Assembly (NCBI RefSeq): GCF_016756775.1
Contig: NZ_JAERMU010000013.1
Coordinates: 89,068 to 153,067, forward strand
Direction: 5' to 3'
Source of the DNA: Dryocola clanedunensis subsp. sulfonylureivorans
GTDB taxonomy: Bacteria > Pseudomonadota > Gammaproteobacteria > Enterobacterales > Enterobacteriaceae
Length of the DNA stretch: 64,000 bases
Shown: piece by piece, positions 49,190 to 57,496 of the stretch
Layout: each line of letters opens with the position of its first letter
Numbering within the stretch: the stretch's first letter is position 1
The notes under the pieces: model-generated
Told to the model about the DNA's origin: nothing
Databases searched by the model: none
What the model saw: the letters and a program-made list of their open reading frames with translations, nothing else
Position numbers and translations under genes: made by a program

Positions 49190-49238
49190 ATTTTACCATA
49201 AAACCCGTGAAATTTAAAGGATAATAATTATCATTCTC
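49190..49238 (-). promoter_or_regulatory. Promoter with extended -10 and Fur-box-like sequence
   Basis: On the minus strand TTTAAA (49213-49218), a 17-base spacer and TGG-TAAAAT (-10 at 49190-49195) form an extended -10 promoter. Just upstream, 49220-49238 matches the classic 19-bp Fur box GATAATGATAATCATTATC at 16 of 19 positions when read on the plus strand. AT-rich sequence makes chance matches likelier, so Fur control is a hypothesis. Confidence 0.5.
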
Positions 49239-49284
49239 ATAACTTTATTAATACCTCATCATGGAGGCGTTTGTGTGGAGGTAA

Positions 49285-51405
49285 TTAAGGAACAATACCC
49301 AAAAGCATGTTGTTCTGGGCCTGATTATTATCACGCAGCGCGGTATCGATAAGATTTTTAACAGCACCATCATGGACAAAAACGTCCATCTGCTGGGAGA
49401 TGCTAGCTTGCCCGGCGATATTAATGCTTGGCTGCCGCCGTGCCATGACATTAAGGCCGGATGGGTTGAACGTTGGTTGTTGTGGCCTGTAGCTCAACGA
49501 TGGCGCACCGAATGACAACGGCTTGGTGTTCCAGGCTGTGCCAGGACCAAGGGCAGCCTGTGGTGTCTGGGTGACTCCAGGGATAACACTAGCCCCGGTA
49601 AAGGTTTCGGCAGTCTTTTTGATAGAGGCCCAGAGCCTGCCGACGGCGGAATCTTCATAGTAGACGCCATTGCTCGCCAGTCTTTCGTGCTTGTTTTCGG
49701 GCGTTGGGTCGATAGAGCTAAACCAGGAAGTCAGTTTGAGGACTGCCGCCGACATCTCGCCCAACGATTTACCCAGACCGTCTGTAATTGGAATCAGACC
49801 TGAAAAACCTTTGCTTAGGTTGTCGGTGTTGGCGGCGTACTCACTAAGCCCAGAGACGAATCCCGCACTGAAGGTATCGCTCAACGAATTGTTAATTCTT
49901 GAATATTCAATTGAGAGAGCGCCGAGGCGATTTAACTGTTCTTGCTGTGCATCCGATAAGGCGTAACCATTCCGGGCCAGGTCATTCATACGTTTCTGGA
50001 CAGCCTCACCACCGTCGGCAAAGGCGGGTAATACTTTGCTCGCGTCGTTGATACTTTCTGCGAACGCTGCCGTTTCCTGATCAGAAAATCTGAACGTTTT
50101 TTGGAGATCTTTGAGATAAACCAAGAAGGTATTGAAGTCGAGGCGGCCTAGCTCCTTAACAACCCGTTTCGCCGTCGCTGCATTGGACTTGCCTGCAATG
50201 GCGTTGATAAGGTCGCCCAACTCTCCTGCCCCGGATAACGTCGCCTTGCCGTTCTTGTCGGTTTTCCAGACTCCGTTAGCAGTAAGTTGCCCTACTTTGT
50301 CCCGATAGTCGGCCTGGAAATCAAGCGCCTTATCAGGAGAGATATTAAAGCCTGTTTTGTTGGCTACGACATCGCGCACCGCTTCATATTCAAGACGGGA
50401 TACACCTTGAGATTGAAGGGTTTTCATCTGCTGGTTGCGTTCAAGGCTGCCCTGTAGGGTCTGCCCCGCTCTGGCTATGCCAAGAGAGCCGACTAAGGTT
50501 GCCCCACCAATAACCCCGGCAGCGGCGAGACCTGGGCGACCTCCCCGGCCTTCTGTGCGTATACGTCCAGCGCGAGCGCCAGCGGCTTTCTGCTCACGGG
50601 TGATGCGTTGTTGTAGCCTTGCTTGCTTCCTGAGTTCACTGGTGATTCTAGCCATTTCGAAGCGGGTCTCTTCGACCGTATAATTTTCACGTTTTTGTAG
50701 CTCAAGCACTTGTTTGGCGGCGCTTATAGCTTTATACCGGGTTGCCACATCAGCGCCGTTCACATTAGCTAGGGTCAGAGCCGACTTTCTCAGGCTGTTG
50801 TAATACGTCACCTCGCGCTTAAGCGCCGCTTCCTTCTTCTCTTCAATCGCCAGTGACCGCTTTTGTGCTGTGATTTCAGCAGCAACGGCAGCAGCGCCAC
50901 GGGCCATTTGTGCATTTTGACGAGCGGCAACCGCCGGGTTGTAGTGCTCACGGCCTATGGATGGTGCATCAGGGTTGTATGCCATAGCCCGGTGTTGGCT
51001 CGCGGCTCGCACCTTTTCAGAGATACGAGCAAGTCGCATATTCTGGCGGGCCAGAGCCTCGGCACTTCTTGCCTGGTCGCTCTGACTCTTCGCTGCAAGG
51101 TTCGCCATTTTCCTGGCGTGGCTTTGTTCGGCTGCTGCTTGCTTCGCCTGTATCTGGGCCTGTTTTTGCTGTTCTTTGCCAAGCTGTTGGGCTTGTTTGA
51201 GACGTTGAGTCTGGGCCTTAGCTGCGGCTAGTGCCGCCCGGCCTTCACTATTGGCGATACGCTGCTGGGATTTCGCTAGCTTTTCGGCTGGTTTCTCGTG
51301 GGCTGCTTTAAGAGAGAGTATTTTTTTCCTTGCTCGGGCATAGGAATTGTTATCAACACTCCAAGAAACAGTATTTACGGTTTCAAGAATCACCTTGTTT
51401 GTCAT
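49285..51405 (-). CDS. Tape-measure-like phage tail protein (short)
   Basis: The 706-residue protein has an N-terminal helical Ala/Gln/Lys-rich region (about residues 25-290) that is strongly coiled-coil in character. A hydrophobic Gly/Ala segment follows (GLAAAGVIGGATLVGSLGIA, near 300-320), then a mixed region with conserved-looking phage segments. The C-terminal tail (SISQQMDVFVHDGAVKNLIDTALRDNNQAQ) is typical of tape-measure proteins. Tape-measure length sets tail length, and 706 aa would give a shorter tail than lambda gpH (853 aa). No other tail gene is present. An internal virion protein is an alternative. It overlaps the upstream gene by one base. Confidence 0.7.
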   Translation of the reverse strand: MTNKVILETVNTVSWSVDNNSYARARKKILSLKAAHEKPAEKLAKSQQRIANSEGRAALAAAKAQTQRLKQAQQLGKEQQKQAQIQAKQAAAEQSHARKMANLAAKSQSDQARSAEALARQNMRLARISEKVRAASQHRAMAYNPDAPSIGREHYNPAVAARQNAQMARGAAAVAAEITAQKRSLAIEEKKEAALKREVTYYNSLRKSALTLANVNGADVATRYKAISAAKQVLELQKRENYTVEETRFEMARITSELRKQARLQQRITREQKAAGARAGRIRTEGRGGRPGLAAAGVIGGATLVGSLGIARAGQTLQGSLERNQQMKTLQSQGVSRLEYEAVRDVVANKTGFNISPDKALDFQADYRDKVGQLTANGVWKTDKNGKATLSGAGELGDLINAIAGKSNAATAKRVVKELGRLDFNTFLVYLKDLQKTFRFSDQETAAFAESINDASKVLPAFADGGEAVQKRMNDLARNGYALSDAQQEQLNRLGALSIEYSRINNSLSDTFSAGFVSGLSEYAANTDNLSKGFSGLIPITDGLGKSLGEMSAAVLKLTSWFSSIDPTPENKHERLASNGVYYEDSAVGRLWASIKKTAETFTGASVIPGVTQTPQAALGPGTAWNTKPLSFGAPSLSYRPQQPTFNPSGLNVMARRQPSINIAGQASISQQMDVFVHDGAVKNLIDTALRDNNQAQNNMLLGIVP

Positions 51406-51734
51406 TACACCCCCTGTTGTCTAACAATGTGGCAGTATTGGTCGGGGCTGTCAGCGACCATCTTCCGGCAAACGGCTTTGGCACGTTCCAGCGCTTCCGG
51501 GTCGATATCGGACGGCTTAAACACATCCGCGCCCGCACCCAGCATTTTAATGATGGTAGTTTTAGAAACGGTCTGCGGCGCGGCTGGCACGGCTGCTAAA
51601 TATTCTGGATGTTCCACCAAGAAACGATCCGTTATGTCTTTCAGGTTGTCATGGGCCTTCTGTAGGTCGTATTCCTCTTTCGTCATTCCGTGCATCGCTG
51701 CAAACAGCGCATTCTTGATGCTGTTCAGTGTCAT
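51405..51734 (-). CDS. Small phage protein directly upstream of the tape-measure-like gene
   Basis: The 109-residue soluble protein MTLNSIKNALFAAMHGMTKEEYD... overlaps the tape-measure-like gene by one base. In tailed phages this position is usually held by tail assembly chaperones, so that role is possible. The sequence has no motif I recognise. It is preceded by a clear AGGAGG-type site (minus strand, near 51742-51748). Confidence 0.6.
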   Translation of the reverse strand: MTLNSIKNALFAAMHGMTKEEYDLQKAHDNLKDITDRFLVEHPEYLAAVPAAPQTVSKTTIIKMLGAGADVFKPSDIDPEALERAKAVCRKMVADSPDQYCHIVRQQGV

Positions 51735-51832
51735 TTCTGTACCTCCTGTGGAGTTTTAAGCCGTCGCGCAACCATAGGAAAATGGCTGCCATCAGCGGCA
51801 GATAGGATAAATAATCTAGTAGAGTCAAAGCT

Positions 51833-52294
51833 TTAGTGGAGCTGCGGGGATTTTTGTTTGCGCTGGGCGTGCCTCTTCGCCGTTTTCTTGAAATCAGCCA
51901 TCAACGGATGACCATCATTAGGCATTCGGGCCAGTATCTCAGCTTGTGGTATTTCAGATTTTTGAAGGTACGAAACAACGCTGAATAAGGGCAAATCGAG
52001 GATTGTGCATATTTCGATAAGACTAGAGCCATCTTCGAACAGCCTCGCCGCCGACCTCTGCTGCTGGAACTGGTTAGGCCTGGCTAGCCGCCTGCATCGC
52101 GGGTTATACGAGTTTTCATAAAGGTCTAAAACCTTTTGATAATCCAGGCGCAACAAAAGTGAGACCTTGCCGGGAGGCATACCCCGGATGAGCAAATTCT
52201 TCGCAAGGCGGAGTAAGTTGTGGTCTCGGGAGCGGTTCTTTAGCAACCGTGAGATTTTAGGATCAGCGCTTACGCTGGGTGCAATGTCATTCAA
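51833..52294 (-). CDS. Putative DNA-binding protein with two helix-turn-helix-like segments
   Basis: The 153-residue basic protein contains two similar segments: AKNLLIRGMPPGKVSLLLRLDYQKVLDLYE and AARLFEDGSSLIEICTILDLPLFSVVSYLQ. Each looks like a helix-turn-helix of the type found in FlhC-like activators and small phage regulators. The C-terminus is Lys/Arg-rich. It may activate the structural genes downstream. I do not recognise the family. Confidence 0.6.
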   Translation of the reverse strand: MNDIAPSVSADPKISRLLKNRSRDHNLLRLAKNLLIRGMPPGKVSLLLRLDYQKVLDLYENSYNPRCRRLARPNQFQQQRSAARLFEDGSSLIEICTILDLPLFSVVSYLQKSEIPQAEILARMPNDGHPLMADFKKTAKRHAQRKQKSPQLH

Positions 52295-52334
52295 GTGTCC
52301 TCCATCATGTTAAAAAGGGGCTCTCTTTTTGATT

Positions 52335-53417
52335 TTAAAATTCTGGTTCTGGTAGTAGGTGCGCCGGGATGTGTTCAGGTAGTGCCGACCCTATCCAATG
52401 TGTAATGCTGTCCGAGATTTCTTTGTGAGAAAGTGTTCCATCACGGTCAGCTTGGTACGCCATCGCCATTGCATAAGCGAAGCCGTATTTTTGCAACGAC
52501 CCATCTGTATTACGTTTAGGAGCTGCGTCACCGCTCAGCGCATTGATAAACTTTTCAGTAACCACACCGTTTTCATCGAAGATCGTGATTTGATTGAGAG
52601 CATCGAGGTAATGTTGGTCAATCAGAGCAGCGATCCTGTCAACATCAGTTTCACCGTGTTCCTCGCCGTACTCCATAAAGCCGAATCCAGATGCTCCTTC
52701 CTCGCGCCAGTACATCAACTCCTCGATGTTGGCACGCTGTGGCGTTTCCCACCGTTTCGCACCGTTCACCGCATCAGCACCTGTTAACGGATTTGCCAAA
52801 GGCAAATCACCGATTAATGAATCATTACTACCGGATAAATCAACATCGACAGGAGCATCCACAGGAGGTACGCCGCTTGGTTTTCCAATATTGTCCTGAT
52901 CGGATTTGCCATCGTTTTTCCTCGCCTCGTTTGTTGGTTCTGCTGATTTTTTCTTCTTGGTCTTCTGACCACTGACGCGCTCATAATTATACGACGGCTG
53001 ACCGTTCGGCAGTTCTCGGTAGATGAGTTCCAGAGTGTGGTCAACATCGAGGAGATGTTTAACAAAATATTCACAGGCGTGACCTGACTTCTTTGCTTTG
53101 GGCGTTTTCCAGTCAATGAGGCCCAGCGTCTTGAGATCTTTTTTCACTTTTTTGAATATGTATTCGGATACGCCGTTCCGGATAGCGAGATTTTCGTCTG
53201 AATCGTAGTAATGACCATTTGACCTACCTGCTGCAATATTTTTTGGATTTGTCAGACTACGAAACTGATCTTCGAGATGACCGTAAATAATTCGATGGTC
53301 ATTCGTTACTCTGATCACCTCCCCTGTGCTCTTTACAACGATTTTGTGAGCTGTCAGGCGTTTTGGAACAATCAGGGATGGTTCTTTAATAACTTTATTT
53401 TCTGCTGTCGCGCTCAT
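52335..53417 (-). CDS. Winged-helix protein, candidate replication initiator
   Basis: The 360-residue protein has an N-terminal winged-helix region (about 40-140, with NGVSEYIFKKVKKDLKTLGLIDW). A Lys/Gly/Asp/Pro-rich linker follows (about 150-205), then a C-terminal helical domain. The layout (DNA-binding wing plus separate domain) and location near iterons suggest a replication initiator or plasmid-type regulator. No polymerase, helicase or primase motif is visible. Its start overlaps the RHH gene by 23 bases. Confidence 0.5.
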   Translation of the reverse strand: MSATAENKVIKEPSLIVPKRLTAHKIVVKSTGEVIRVTNDHRIIYGHLEDQFRSLTNPKNIAAGRSNGHYYDSDENLAIRNGVSEYIFKKVKKDLKTLGLIDWKTPKAKKSGHACEYFVKHLLDVDHTLELIYRELPNGQPSYNYERVSGQKTKKKKSAEPTNEARKNDGKSDQDNIGKPSGVPPVDAPVDVDLSGSNDSLIGDLPLANPLTGADAVNGAKRWETPQRANIEELMYWREEGASGFGFMEYGEEHGETDVDRIAALIDQHYLDALNQITIFDENGVVTEKFINALSGDAAPKRNTDGSLQKYGFAYAMAMAYQADRDGTLSHKEISDSITHWIGSALPEHIPAHLLPEPEF

Positions 53418-53592
53418 CAGTATTCCCCTGTGGGTTCGTTGGTGGTTGGTTGTCGTCCTGGTCGTTGCGTTTCTGGATATGTCGCGCCAAGTTCTGGCAC
53501 ATGTTGCGGATCATCCTGGGAACGGGCATCCCCAGTCGATCCGACTCCTCGCGCAAAATCATGTACGTCTCATCATCGAGTGACAGTTTCAT
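53395..53592 (-). CDS. Ribbon-helix-helix (Arc/CopG-type) DNA-binding protein
   Basis: The 65-residue protein MKLSLDDETYMILREESDRLGMPVPRMIRNM... fits the ribbon-helix-helix fold: an MKLSL strand, then two helices. Its C-terminus is polar and disordered-looking. I chose the ATG at 53592 because a GAGGAGG site lies just upstream. It is translated with the downstream winged-helix gene (23-base overlap), resembling copy-number or partition regulators of plasmids. Confidence 0.75.
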   Translation of the reverse strand: MKLSLDDETYMILREESDRLGMPVPRMIRNMCQNLARHIQKRNDQDDNQPPTNPQGNTDERDSRK

Positions 53593-53678
53593 ATTGTTTT
53601 CCTCCTCGTATAGGTACAAACAGACCTCGCCAGTGATCGCCCATGGGGCGAACCGGCTCAAGTTTGTCAGGGTATTGG

Positions 53679-54125
53679 TTAAACTGCGGTTGCTGTTGGA
53701 AAATCACCAGTGCAGGTGTAGCCGTATGACTCCAGGCTCTCAACACAATCAGTGGCTATCAGGAACAAGATCACCTGTTCTGGGGTGAGGTCTAGGCCTA
53801 GTTTGTCACGATAGAGCTGGCGATACCCCTGGAGCACAGGATCGAGGATCGACGTCAGGCTGTAACCATCAGCTAGTTTTTCACTCAGAGGTTTGAGGAC
53901 AGTCCGAAACGCGCGGGATTTCTTGGCCTTTTTACGCTCCTGTTTGAGGATATGGAGCGCAACAGCGATTTGAGGGTATCGTGCATGTGCAGCATCAGCG
54001 CCACCATTGCGAGAAATGAAGGCCCACAGCGCGGACTTGGTATATTTTCCGAATAGGATCAGCTGTGCGATTTGTTCGCCTGTCATGGTGGTCAGGTCGA
54101 ATCGTTGGGATTTTGGTTTGTTCAT
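53679..54125 (-). CDS. Hypothetical element protein beside the origin-like region
   Basis: The 148-residue protein begins MNKPKSQRFDLTTMTGEQIAQLILFGKYTK and is basic in the middle (KQERKKAKKSRAF). GGAGA precedes the ATG at 54125. It is the first gene of the long minus-strand run. It lies next to the long non-coding region, so a replication or early-regulation role is possible. I do not recognise it. Confidence 0.65.
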   Translation of the reverse strand: MNKPKSQRFDLTTMTGEQIAQLILFGKYTKSALWAFISRNGGADAAHARYPQIAVALHILKQERKKAKKSRAFRTVLKPLSEKLADGYSLTSILDPVLQGYRQLYRDKLGLDLTPEQVILFLIATDCVESLESYGYTCTGDFPTATAV

Positions 54126-54792
54126 TGGGTTCTCCGTTCTATTGATAGAATTATTCGCGGAGGTCTTTTTGTACCAATTTAGTAACACCGCCAGGCGGTG
54201 TGGTCTTTCGTTCGAGGATTCAGTAAAGAAATCATTACCCTACTAATATCTATTATATCAGTATTCGATTAAAATAGAAAGCATTATCTTGCTAAAATTT
54301 ATAATACCTCAATGTAACACTACATTATTAGCACTTCTTTGTCAACAGGGCTAAATCGCTGTGTAAAGCGCTCTGAGAGGATTAATGTTATAGCAGTACC
54401 ATCGTATTACCTGCCCCATTATAACGCCGTAGAAAGGCTCCAGCGAAGCCACGAAGCAATCCCGCCGCCCCCAGTTAGGCTGGTCGAATATGTCTCCCGC
54501 TGCGCCGTGCTCGCATCACATGGGCTGCCGCGCTTGCGCTTGTCTCCCACACATAGCAGCGTGTGACGCTGGTTGCCGTAGGCAGGGTTACCCGACACAC
54601 AGAACAGCAACCGTAGGTTGTTGTGATGGGCTATGGAGGGTTATAGGGCGTGACTGTTCACTGACAGGCATGGCCTATTACCACATAGATCTAAAGTGGC
54701 GGAGCAGTGAGCGGAGCGAATGCATGCAATTACCTAATAACCACCACACAGTGAACACCAGTTCACCATGACCTTGAGCTTGACCTTTTCGA

Positions 54793-54848
54793 TCTTATTA
54801 GGGTTTAGTTAAGTTCTTATTAGGTTTTAGGGGGTTTAGTCTTATTGG
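54793..54848 (+). repeat. TCTTATTAGG-type direct repeats next to the iterons
   Basis: TCTTATTAGGGTTTAG (54793-54808), TCTTATTAGGTTTTAG (54815-54830) and the partial TCTTATTGG (54840-54848) are spaced about 22-25 bases apart. They lie on the AT-rich side of the iterons, where an origin's melting region or a second protein's sites could be. Confidence 0.55.
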
Positions 54849-54849
54849 T

Positions 54850-54936
54850 GGTCGTCTCACAACCTTATAAAATAACTTCTAAGGTCGTCTCACAACCTTA
54901 TAAACCTGTTATAAAGTCGTCAGCCGACCTTATAAA
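54850..54936 (+). repeat. Three 22-bp iterons at 33/32-bp spacing
   Basis: Copies at 54850-54871 and 54883-54904 are identical (GGTCGTCTCAC...CCTTATAAA). The third, 54915-54936, keeps the GTCGTC start and the ACCTTATAAA end. Spacing of about three helical turns places them on one DNA face, as in iteron-controlled plasmid origins. Confidence 0.75.
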
Positions 54937-55540
54937 TGACCACAGAGAGATGATCTTTCAGCCCGCCCAGCGCGGTAAACTCACGCCTGAACCCCCCCCA
55001 TTCTCCTTACCAGAAGATCTTTCGCAATACTCTGCTTAAATTCGACAGATGCCACCACCCTATCGCCAATAACCAAATAAATCAGATCAAATCAAAATAA
55101 ACCCAGTGTAAATATCAGGATAATCGTCTGTTTCTGGTGTGGCTGGAACTCTACGAGGATCTTTCGCTATAGCTATAGGTATATAACGAAGCCACATCAG
55201 CGCTGGTCACGTGAAATCCGTCAACCATTTTGGGCTAAACACATTTACAACCCTACCCCCCCCAACTGCATTTTTTATTTTTTCGTACAAAAAACACAAA
55301 AGAAACAGCCCTGTAGAGTCTCCTGTATGACGCTGTGGGATGCTGTGGATTAACGGGGTGTCAGTTTACATCTTGTGGGAGAACATCGCACAGCGGGCCG
55401 CTGAGAGCGCTAGAAAGGTTGTTGGGTTGGCAGTTTACATTGTTGTGGGAGAGAGTAACGGCGAGGTGGCTGCTTTGCCGGAGGATATCATGTTGTTGGT
55501 GGCTAATTGTCTGGCTCGCTGTCTGTGGCACAGTTCCACT

Positions 55541-55571
55541 CTAACTTACACAATAGATAAGTGTAACTTAG
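55541..55571. repeat. Inverted-repeat core, candidate site of the short tyrosine recombinase
   Basis: CTAACTTACAC (55541-55551) and GTGTAACTTAG (55561-55571) are inverted arms matching at 10 of 11 bases across a 9-base centre. The left arm recurs as CTAACTTACAT at 55890-55900, just before the recombinase gene. Two 11-base arms around a short spacer is the layout of tyrosine-recombinase core sites such as dif. Confidence 0.55.
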
Positions 55572-55924
55572 CAAGCCCTTGATTCTTTTAACTTGTTGTG
55601 TGAATGAAAGCCAAAGCCAGGCTGCAACGTCAGTTTATGCAGTATTTATTCACTGTTTATTCATGTGTGTTGTGTGAAAAGCAATCAAGTCATGTATATT
55701 TTGAAAAGATGTTTCATTTTTATTGAGGCCTGGTCTGGTCTGTCAGGCACATCTGACGGTGTGCTGTGGATATTTTCCCACGCTGATACCTGAAGAACGG
55801 CCCCCGATTATTATTCCTCTCTGGACAGCAGGGTAAATATAATTATAAAAACACTTTACAATGATCATCTTACGATCAATATTAGCACTCTAACTTACAT
55901 ATCTAAGAAGCGGAGAGAAATATA

Positions 55925-56485
55925 ATGAAACGTGTCGAGCCAGTCAGAGACAAGCAGAAGATTGCCGAGGTGGAGGTGCTGTTACGTAAGAACAACACCA
56001 ACCCGCTGTACGGTGATTTGTGGGTATTTCTGAACCAGACAGCGGCACGAGTCGGCGACGCGCTCAAGCTACGCTATGCAGATTTTAATCATCTTGAGGG
56101 CAATGTGTTGAACCTGAAAGAACAGAAAACAGGGAAGACGCGCTCTATCATGCTGACACCGAAAGCCCTGGAACTGGTGGCACAGCGCCGTGCTGATAAT
56201 CCGGGTCATGTGTACCTCTTCGAAGTCGATAGCAACCGGGCGAAGGGCAAAGCAATCAGTCGGGTCACAGTCTCCGCTAAATTCAAGGAAGCCGGGGAAA
56301 TGCTGAATCTACGCATCGCGGCGCATAGTCCACGTAAAAATCTTGGTTATCACGCTCTGAAACGTGGGGTGAGCCTGCCGACGCTCACTAAGCTGTACGG
56401 GCATTCGTCACAGGCGGTCACGCTGGCGTATTGCGGGATAATGGAAAAGGATATCGAGGACGTATTCCAGAATATCGATTATTGA
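55925..56485 (+). CDS. Catalytic-domain-only tyrosine recombinase
   Basis: The 186-residue protein has the full catalytic set of the tyrosine recombinase family: Arg42 (AARVGDAL), Lys68 (EQKTGK), His134-x-x-Arg137 (HSPRKN), His160 (YGHSS) and nucleophile Tyr169 (LAYCGI). It lacks the usual N-terminal core-binding domain. Such short enzymes often resolve plasmid multimers or invert segments. It is on the opposite strand to most element genes and lies 354 bases from an inverted-repeat site candidate. GGAGAG precedes the ATG. It is separate from the full-length integrase at 58735-60090. Confidence 0.85.
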   Translation: MKRVEPVRDKQKIAEVEVLLRKNNTNPLYGDLWVFLNQTAARVGDALKLRYADFNHLEGNVLNLKEQKTGKTRSIMLTPKALELVAQRRADNPGHVYLFEVDSNRAKGKAISRVTVSAKFKEAGEMLNLRIAAHSPRKNLGYHALKRGVSLPTLTKLYGHSSQAVTLAYCGIMEKDIEDVFQNIDY

Positions 56486-56489
56486 GGGC

Positions 56490-56705
56490 ATGATGATGAA
56501 GAAAGTTCTACTTTGTGTGTTGGCCCTGCTGCCGCTGGCGGCTCATGCTGGGAAAATCACCATCAGCAACCCCGAGGAGCAGGAGCTAAAGGGCGGCAAG
56601 CGCCTTTGTATTTATGAATCGTCCCTGTATCTATTCACGCTTGTGACGCGTTCGCAGTCCTGTCCTTATTCGAAGACGTTCGATTCGTCGGATAGCGAAA
56701 AGTAA
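56490..56705 (+). CDS. Small exported protein
   Basis: The product has up to 71 residues with a clear Sec signal peptide (MKKVLLCVLALLPLAAHA, cleaved after AHA) and a mature part of about 50 residues with two cysteines. It starts 4 bases after the recombinase stop, so it is co-transcribed. Three consecutive ATG codons (56490-56498) leave the start uncertain. A periplasmic role such as superinfection exclusion is possible but not shown. Confidence 0.65.
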   Translation: MMMKKVLLCVLALLPLAAHAGKITISNPEEQELKGGKRLCIYESSLYLFTLVTRSQSCPYSKTFDSSDSEK

Positions 56706-56730
56706 TGCTCACAAAGTTTACCAAAGATAA

Positions 56731-56760
56731 ATCAGACCCATCAAATATTGTGAGTCTGAT
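56731..56760. terminator. Inverted repeat between convergent genes, likely bidirectional terminator
   Basis: ATCAGACCCA (56731-56740) pairs with TGAGTCTGAT (56751-56760) at 9 of 10 positions. It lies between the exported-protein gene and the convergent cargo gene, and TTTTGG follows on the plus strand. Confidence 0.5.
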
Positions 56761-56773
56761 CGATTTTGGATTC

Positions 56774-57424
56774 TTATTTCTTATCTGTTATTGCAGGGAC
56801 ACCTTTGATCGTGAATCTTTTCTCGCCCCCATAATACAAAGGCGACTTAAAATATGGCCCTTTATTCACCATCACCGCTGATTGGATTAGTTCGTCAATC
56901 GCATCAGCTAATCCATCTTCTAAAAATGCGATAGAATCATCGCCTAGTGGATACCCTTCAGTTACAACTTTGCAATCTACGTAAGGATGACTAGCACATT
57001 CAATCAAATATTTTTCAAAGACATCTCGGGGAAGTGCCAAGCCAAACTCTCGCCATGCATATTTCCTTCCCCAATAATACCCGTCGTCTTCATCATATCG
57101 AACACGTGAGTCGTTTTTACCTTTGTTTTCATCGTGTTTTTGCCTAGACATATTACGAGCATATTGATAGCTAAAATCCTTATCCAAAACTGAAGACTTT
57201 GACAAACAAGATGTATCAACTATCTTAATACCATTATCCTCGGTGAATCCTATATTGTATCTTTCACCAACTATAACTACATCTTCAAAATTAGCTTCAA
57301 ATTCATAGGTTGTATCTGTTGTAGCCGGTTGAAAAGTATGCAAGTAACGACCATTACCTAAGTCATGCTTCTGATAATTTGTCACTATTAAATCATGAAT
57401 TGTTTTTAATTCGCGAGACTTCAT
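56774..57424 (-). CDS. AT-rich cargo gene, 216-residue protein of unknown function
   Basis: The soluble acidic protein has no motif I recognise. Aromatic-rich DEDDGYYWGRKYAWREFGLALPRDVFEKYL sits in the middle. Its base composition is much more AT-rich than the neighbouring structural genes, suggesting separate acquisition. With the next two genes it forms a cassette between recombinase and integrase, a position often occupied by anti-phage or other accessory genes in satellites. No defence function can be claimed. Confidence 0.65.
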   Translation of the reverse strand: MKSRELKTIHDLIVTNYQKHDLGNGRYLHTFQPATTDTTYEFEANFEDVVIVGERYNIGFTEDNGIKIVDTSCLSKSSVLDKDFSYQYARNMSRQKHDENKGKNDSRVRYDEDDGYYWGRKYAWREFGLALPRDVFEKYLIECASHPYVDCKVVTEGYPLGDDSIAFLEDGLADAIDELIQSAVMVNKGPYFKSPLYYGGEKRFTIKGVPAITDKK

Positions 57425-57496
57425 ACATAAACATCCTTATATTAAATGAAATATATAAAAACCCTCATAAATAAAATTTCCAACATTCAGTAAAAA

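Larger units (their letters stand above)
54126..55924. other. 1.8-kb non-coding region with repeats, candidate replication origin
   Basis: No convincing gene is present on either strand. It contains three 22-bp iterons (54850-54936), three copies of a TCTTATT(A)GG motif (54793-54848), several small hairpins between 54520 and 54640, and an inverted-repeat recombination-site candidate (55541-55571). Direct repeats beside a likely initiator gene and a resolvase-type gene are what a plasmid origin region would show. Confidence 0.6.

Noticed and set aside
54339..54771. Overlapping short ORFs on both strands in the origin-like region
   Set aside because: None has a good start signal or protein-like composition; the region is better explained by repeats and hairpins.
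54850..54936. CRISPR array
   Set aside because: Only three repeats of 22 bp with about 11-bp gaps and no cas genes; spacers are too short, so iterons fit better.
55335..55582. Two overlapping plus-strand ORFs of 69 and 80 codons before the short recombinase
   Set aside because: They overlap each other in different frames, lack ribosome-binding sites and run across the inverted-repeat site candidate.
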